A stretch of DNA of 64,000 nt from Nonomuraea solani (GTDB taxonomy: Bacteria; Actinomycetota; Actinomycetes; Streptosporangiales; Streptosporangiaceae), in NCBI RefSeq assembly GCF_900108335.1, contig NZ_FNVT01000004.1, positions 620,001-684,000 of the forward strand, given 5' to 3'. This document shows, piece after piece, positions 61,075 to 64,000 of this stretch. A program made the position numbers and the translations under genes. The notes under the pieces were generated by a model. That model searched no databases and was not told where the DNA came from. It was given only the letters and a program-made list of their open reading frames with translations. Every line of letters starts with the position of its first letter. The stretch's first letter is position 1.

Positions 61075-61548
61075 ATGCGTGACGAAGATTTGGCCCGTGC
61101 CGTGCGGCTGCGCGAGGAGGGTTCCCATGAGGAGGCCAGGAAGCTGCTCGTCGAGCTGGCCTGGCAACACCCGGACGACGGCGAGGTCAACTACCAGGCG
61201 GCCTGGGTGCACGACGTGCTCGGGCTGGAGGCCGAGGCGGCGCCCTACTACGAGCGGGCGCTCGCCGGTGACGGGCTGAGCGATCGGCTGGGGGCCTTCA
61301 CGGGCTACGGGAGCACGTTGCGGGTGCTCGGGCGCTACGAGGAGTCCGTCGAGACGTTCCTGCGGGCGCTCAAGGAGTTTCCCGGGGACGCGGGGCTGCG
61401 CACGTTCATGGCCATGGCGCTGCACAACCTGGGGCGCTCGGACGAGGCGGTCTCCACCTTGCTCAAGGTGGTCGCCGAGTCCGACAAGGCCGGTGGTTAC
61501 GGGCGGGCCATCGCCTATTACGCCGACAACCTGGATGAAACGGTCTAA
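61075..61548 (+). CDS. Tetratricopeptide repeat protein
   Basis: 157 residues with about three TPR units (ARAVRLREEGSHEEARKLLVELAWQHPDDGEVNYQAAWVHDVLGLEAEAAPYYERAL; YGSTLRVLGRYEESVETFLRALKEFPGDAGLRTFMAMALHNLGRSDEAVSTLLKV). It probably mediates protein contacts. ATG 61075. Its stop overlaps that of the convergent LCP gene by 4 bp. Divergent from the ATPase gene. Confidence 0.85.
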   Translation: MRDEDLARAVRLREEGSHEEARKLLVELAWQHPDDGEVNYQAAWVHDVLGLEAEAAPYYERALAGDGLSDRLGAFTGYGSTLRVLGRYEESVETFLRALKEFPGDAGLRTFMAMALHNLGRSDEAVSTLLKVVAESDKAGGYGRAIAYYADNLDETV

Positions 61549-62912
61549 CCGCAGGCGGCGTCGAGGCTGATCGGGGCGTCGGGGCTGGGCGCCGGGGTGT
61601 GCGCGGCGGTCTTGGTCGTGGGCCGCTCGTCCTCCAGGACCTCCGAGACCTTGCGGCGGATCAGGTACCAGTCGGGGTCCGCCGTGGTGATCAGCGGCGG
61701 CACGAAGCTGAGGCTGCGCATCTTGGCCCCCTTGACCTTCTGCGACAGGTCCACGACGGCGGGGAGGAGATTCTGGGGCAGGTCGGTGGAGATGGCCCGC
61801 TTCGTGGCCGCGGCCAGGCGCTCGAAGCTGTTGAGCACGGTCAGCGGGTCGGCCTGCTTGGCGACGGCGTTGAGCAGGCACTTCTGGCGGCCCATGCGGA
61901 CGTAGTCGTCGCTGTCGGTGCGTGAGCGGCCGTACCAGAGGGCCTCCTGGCCGGACAGCTTGCGGGTGCCGGCGGCGAGCAGGCCCTCGCGGCGCTTGCC
62001 GTAGACGATGGGCTCCTTGATGGTCACCTCGACGCCGCCCATGGCGTCGATGATCTCGGCGAAACCCTTCATGTCGACCATGGCGTAGTAGTTCACGTCG
62101 ATGCCGAGAATGTCGCTGACCGTCTGCTTGAGCAGGGTGGGGCCGCGATGGCCCTTCTCCACGCCCGGCACCAGGGCCGGGTGGTCCTCGGCGAACTGGA
62201 AGACCTCGTTGAGCAGGCCGGGGGTGTCACGTCCGCCGCCGGTGAAGCCCGAGGGGAAGCGCGCCCTGGCCGGGCCCTCGGGGAGCGGCACCCGCTGGAG
62301 GTTGCGCGGCAGGCCGAACAGGGTGGTCGTGCCGGATTCGAGGTCCACGCTGGCGACGGTCATGCTGTCGGTACGCACCCCGGGCCTGCCGGGCGCCGAG
62401 TCGCCGCCGAGCAGCAGGAAGTTGACCCGGTCGGCGCCGTTCCACGGGTCCTGTGCCACCACGGGCGCGGCGTTGCCCGGCTTGAACAGGGTGTTGACGA
62501 CGTCGCGCGACAGGTAGGCGAGCCGGGTGGCGTACGCGGTGGGGGCCAGGACGAGGGCGCAGAGGGCGATGGCCAGGGTCGTGGTCAGGAAGCGGCCGAC
62601 GGTGTCGGAGGGCGCGGGGCGTACCAGGAGGAAGGACCAGACGATCACGGCCGTCCAGGCGAGGGCGATCACGACCAGCGCGACGGTGAGCACGGTGAGC
62701 CAGCGGGGCTGGACGGCCAGCGACAGCAGGTCGATGCTGAACGCGGTGAACACGATCAGCACGCCGGCCAGCATCAGCACGTAGGCCGCCATGAGGGCCA
62801 GGCCGGTCTTGCGGCGTTCGGCGGCCAGATGTGCCACCCCCCACAGCACCGTCGAGGCCAGCGTCAGTGCGAGGCTCGCGCCCAGGCCAAAATTCCGCTC
62901 TTTTGCTGTCAT
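61545..62912 (-). CDS. LCP family (LytR-CpsA-Psr) cell-wall ligase
   Basis: 455 residues. Four N-terminal membrane helices precede the extracytoplasmic LCP domain (about 160-400): LLLGGDSAPGRPGVRTDSMTVASVDLESG, with the Arg/Asp pair that binds pyrophosphate, YYAMVDMKGFAEIIDAMGGVEV and RSRTDSDDYVRMGRQKCLLNAV. LCP proteins attach secondary polymers such as teichoic acids or arabinogalactan-like glycans to peptidoglycan. ATG 62912. Actinomycetes have several copies. Confidence 0.92.
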   Translation of the reverse strand: MTAKERNFGLGASLALTLASTVLWGVAHLAAERRKTGLALMAAYVLMLAGVLIVFTAFSIDLLSLAVQPRWLTVLTVALVVIALAWTAVIVWSFLLVRPAPSDTVGRFLTTTLAIALCALVLAPTAYATRLAYLSRDVVNTLFKPGNAAPVVAQDPWNGADRVNFLLLGGDSAPGRPGVRTDSMTVASVDLESGTTTLFGLPRNLQRVPLPEGPARARFPSGFTGGGRDTPGLLNEVFQFAEDHPALVPGVEKGHRGPTLLKQTVSDILGIDVNYYAMVDMKGFAEIIDAMGGVEVTIKEPIVYGKRREGLLAAGTRKLSGQEALWYGRSRTDSDDYVRMGRQKCLLNAVAKQADPLTVLNSFERLAAATKRAISTDLPQNLLPAVVDLSQKVKGAKMRSLSFVPPLITTADPDWYLIRRKVSEVLEDERPTTKTAAHTPAPSPDAPISLDAACG

Positions 62913-63039
62913 GCCTGGTCAAACCCCCATTGCGTGCCCATCCAAGCCACCTTAGTAATGCGCTGTGCGTGATAGACGGGACGAAGGGGAAGGGTTTGGT
63001 CAATTCCCCGTCAAGACCACATTGAGATATAACGTGAAT

Positions 63040-63768
63040 GTGCGCAAGCGACACGGCAGGTACGGATTCGACGCCCCTTGGGCGCTGGCCGGTCTGCTCT
63101 TCGGAGCGATCGTGCTGCTGGCCCTGGCGACGGCCTCGTTCACCCTCGACATCCTCCCCGCGGGCCTGGCCTTCCTCTTCGGCGCCCTCTACACGCTGGC
63201 CAGCGCGGCCAGCTACCTCTACACGACGCGGCGCGGCAAGTTCGCCGTCTGGGCCGAGGAGCTCGGGCGGCTGGAGGGCGGCGAACGGCTGCTCGACCTG
63301 GGCTGCGGCCGGGGCGCGGTGCTGCTGCTCGCGGCCCAGCGGCTGGAGAAGGGCCGGGCTGCCGGCGTCGACCTGTGGCGCTCGCGCGACCAGTCGGGCA
63401 ACAACGCGCCGGTGACCCGGGCGAACGCCGCGGCAGAAGGCGTCTCCGAGCGGGTGGACCTGGTGACGGGCGACCTGCGCGACCTGCCGTTCGGCGACGA
63501 CGCGTTCGACGTGGTCGTCTCCAGCCTGGCCGTGCACAACATCGCCGCCGCCGAGGGTCGCGAGCGGGCCGTGCGCGAGGCGCACCGGGTGCTGCGACCC
63601 GGCGGGCTGATGCTGATCGCCGACTTCCAGCACACCCCCGCGTACGAGAGCACGCTGCGCGAACTGGGCGTCGTCGACGTACGGCGGCGCGACGCCGGCT
63701 GGCGCTTCTGGTACGGCGGCCCGTGGTTCCGCACGGAGATCGTGGAGGCCAGAAAGCCTGCCTCGTAG
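63040..63768 (+). CDS. Class I SAM-dependent methyltransferase with N-terminal membrane hairpin
   Basis: About 242 residues. Two hydrophobic helices near the N-terminus ([21 protein letters not shown] and [23 protein letters not shown]) anchor a Rossmann methyltransferase: [41 protein letters not shown] and [15 protein letters not shown] 63040 or GTG 63034. TATAAC at 63028-63033 leaves no room for a leader, so a leaderless mRNA starting near GTG 63040 is plausible. Substrate unknown. Divergent from the LCP gene. Confidence 0.88.
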   Translation: MRKRHGRYGFDAPWALAGLLFGAIVLLALATASFTLDILPAGLAFLFGALYTLASAASYLYTTRRGKFAVWAEELGRLEGGERLLDLGCGRGAVLLLAAQRLEKGRAAGVDLWRSRDQSGNNAPVTRANAAAEGVSERVDLVTGDLRDLPFGDDAFDVVVSSLAVHNIAAAEGRERAVREAHRVLRPGGLMLIADFQHTPAYESTLRELGVVDVRRRDAGWRFWYGGPWFRTEIVEARKPAS

Positions 63769-63808
63769 GCACGTTTGCCACCCGCTCGCCGGGTATCCAG
63801 TTGACCTT

Positions 63809-64000
63809 ATGAGCGACGTGGAAACCGGTACCATCAGCACGAAAGTGCCCGCACGGCTGGACCGGCTGCCGTGGTCACGGTGGCACTGGATGATCGTCAT
63901 CGGTCTCGGCACCGTCTGGATCCTCGACGGTCTAGAGGTCACCATCGTCGGCAACCTGTCCGCCCAACTGGCCAAGCCGGGCAGCGGCCTCGACATCACC
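63809..64000 (+). CDS. MFS transporter, 5' part
   Basis: The gene runs off the right edge after 64 codons. [58 protein letters not shown] is the first helix and loop of a major-facilitator sugar/aromatic-acid-type transporter. [14 protein letters not shown] is the conserved first helix with its acidic residues. The substrate cannot be told from this part. It follows the methyltransferase gene by 40 bp. Confidence 0.8.
   Translation, partial: MSDVETGTISTKVPARLDRLPWSRWHWMIVIGLGTVWILDGLEVTIVGNLSAQLAKPGSGLDIT

Overview
The window looks like core chromosome of a high-GC filamentous actinomycete. The evidence is very high GC in third codon positions, many GTG starts, 4-bp ATGA/GTGA gene overlaps, and typical actinobacterial families: a YbaB-recR-DUF5063-ask-asd block, two tRNA-adenosine-deaminase-associated proteins beside tadA, an AfsR/SARP regulator, F420/flavin luciferase-like oxidoreductases and an SCO5389-family protein. 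Streptosporangiales (for example Nonomuraea or relatives) is my best guess. That is inference, because no rRNA is present.

Layout. 0-3.3 kb: end of an amino-acid ABC ATPase, an APC permease and a MATE exporter. 3.3-6.3 kb: a cluster of DnaA-box-like sequences in front of dnaB, whose Walker A lysine is followed at once by a 473-residue intein with class 3 (W-C-T) residues and an intact LAGLIDADG endonuclease region. 6.3-16.7 kb: GtrA protein, two NarL-type two-component systems (one divergent from a DrrAB-like ABC exporter), USP, SoxR, Lrp, SMP-30 and a sliding-clamp gene without dnaA beside it. 17-21.9 kb: a MarR-controlled ABM/NmrA operon in which the NmrA gene is broken by a 19-bp tandem duplication, then GntR and XRE-TPR regulators and a PH-domain protein with a small membrane partner.

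22-29.7 kb: upp, two tandem TadA-associated proteins, tadA, tRNA-Ser(CGA), double terminator hairpins, two paralogous membrane zinc peptidases, LysE, NUDIX, tRNA-Ser(GGA) and the SRP RNA. 29.7-38.9 kb: dnaX, a DinB-fold protein, a GAF regulator, a 434-bp structured intergenic region with a micro-ORF, then ybaB-recR-DUF5063 and the aspartate-pathway pair ask-asd with a nested beta-subunit start. 38.9-51 kb: a secreted M15-like peptidase, a TetR-LLM-amidase set, amidohydrolase, tyrosine phosphatase, SURF1, an HxlR/GNAT divergent pair, TetR, a hydroxyacid-dehydrogenase homologue lacking the catalytic His, a zinc-ribbon protein and a fused methyltransferase. 51-64 kb: an AfsR-like regulator, GNAT, an aminotransferase/LysR pair, 17-18-bp repeats before rnhB, LLM, an SCO5389-family/P-loop ATPase pair, a TPR protein, an LCP transferase, a membrane-anchored methyltransferase and the start of an MFS transporter.

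Replication and recombination genes (dnaB, a beta clamp, dnaX, recR, rnhB) recur through the window. There is no biosynthetic gene cluster, prophage, IS element or CRISPR array. The most unusual items are the class 3 intein at the DnaB P-loop, the DnaA-box cluster in front of that gene, the fresh frameshift duplication, the tandem TadA partners, repeat-driven gene ends at 49.1 and 57.8 kb, and the structured region at 34.5-34.9 kb.
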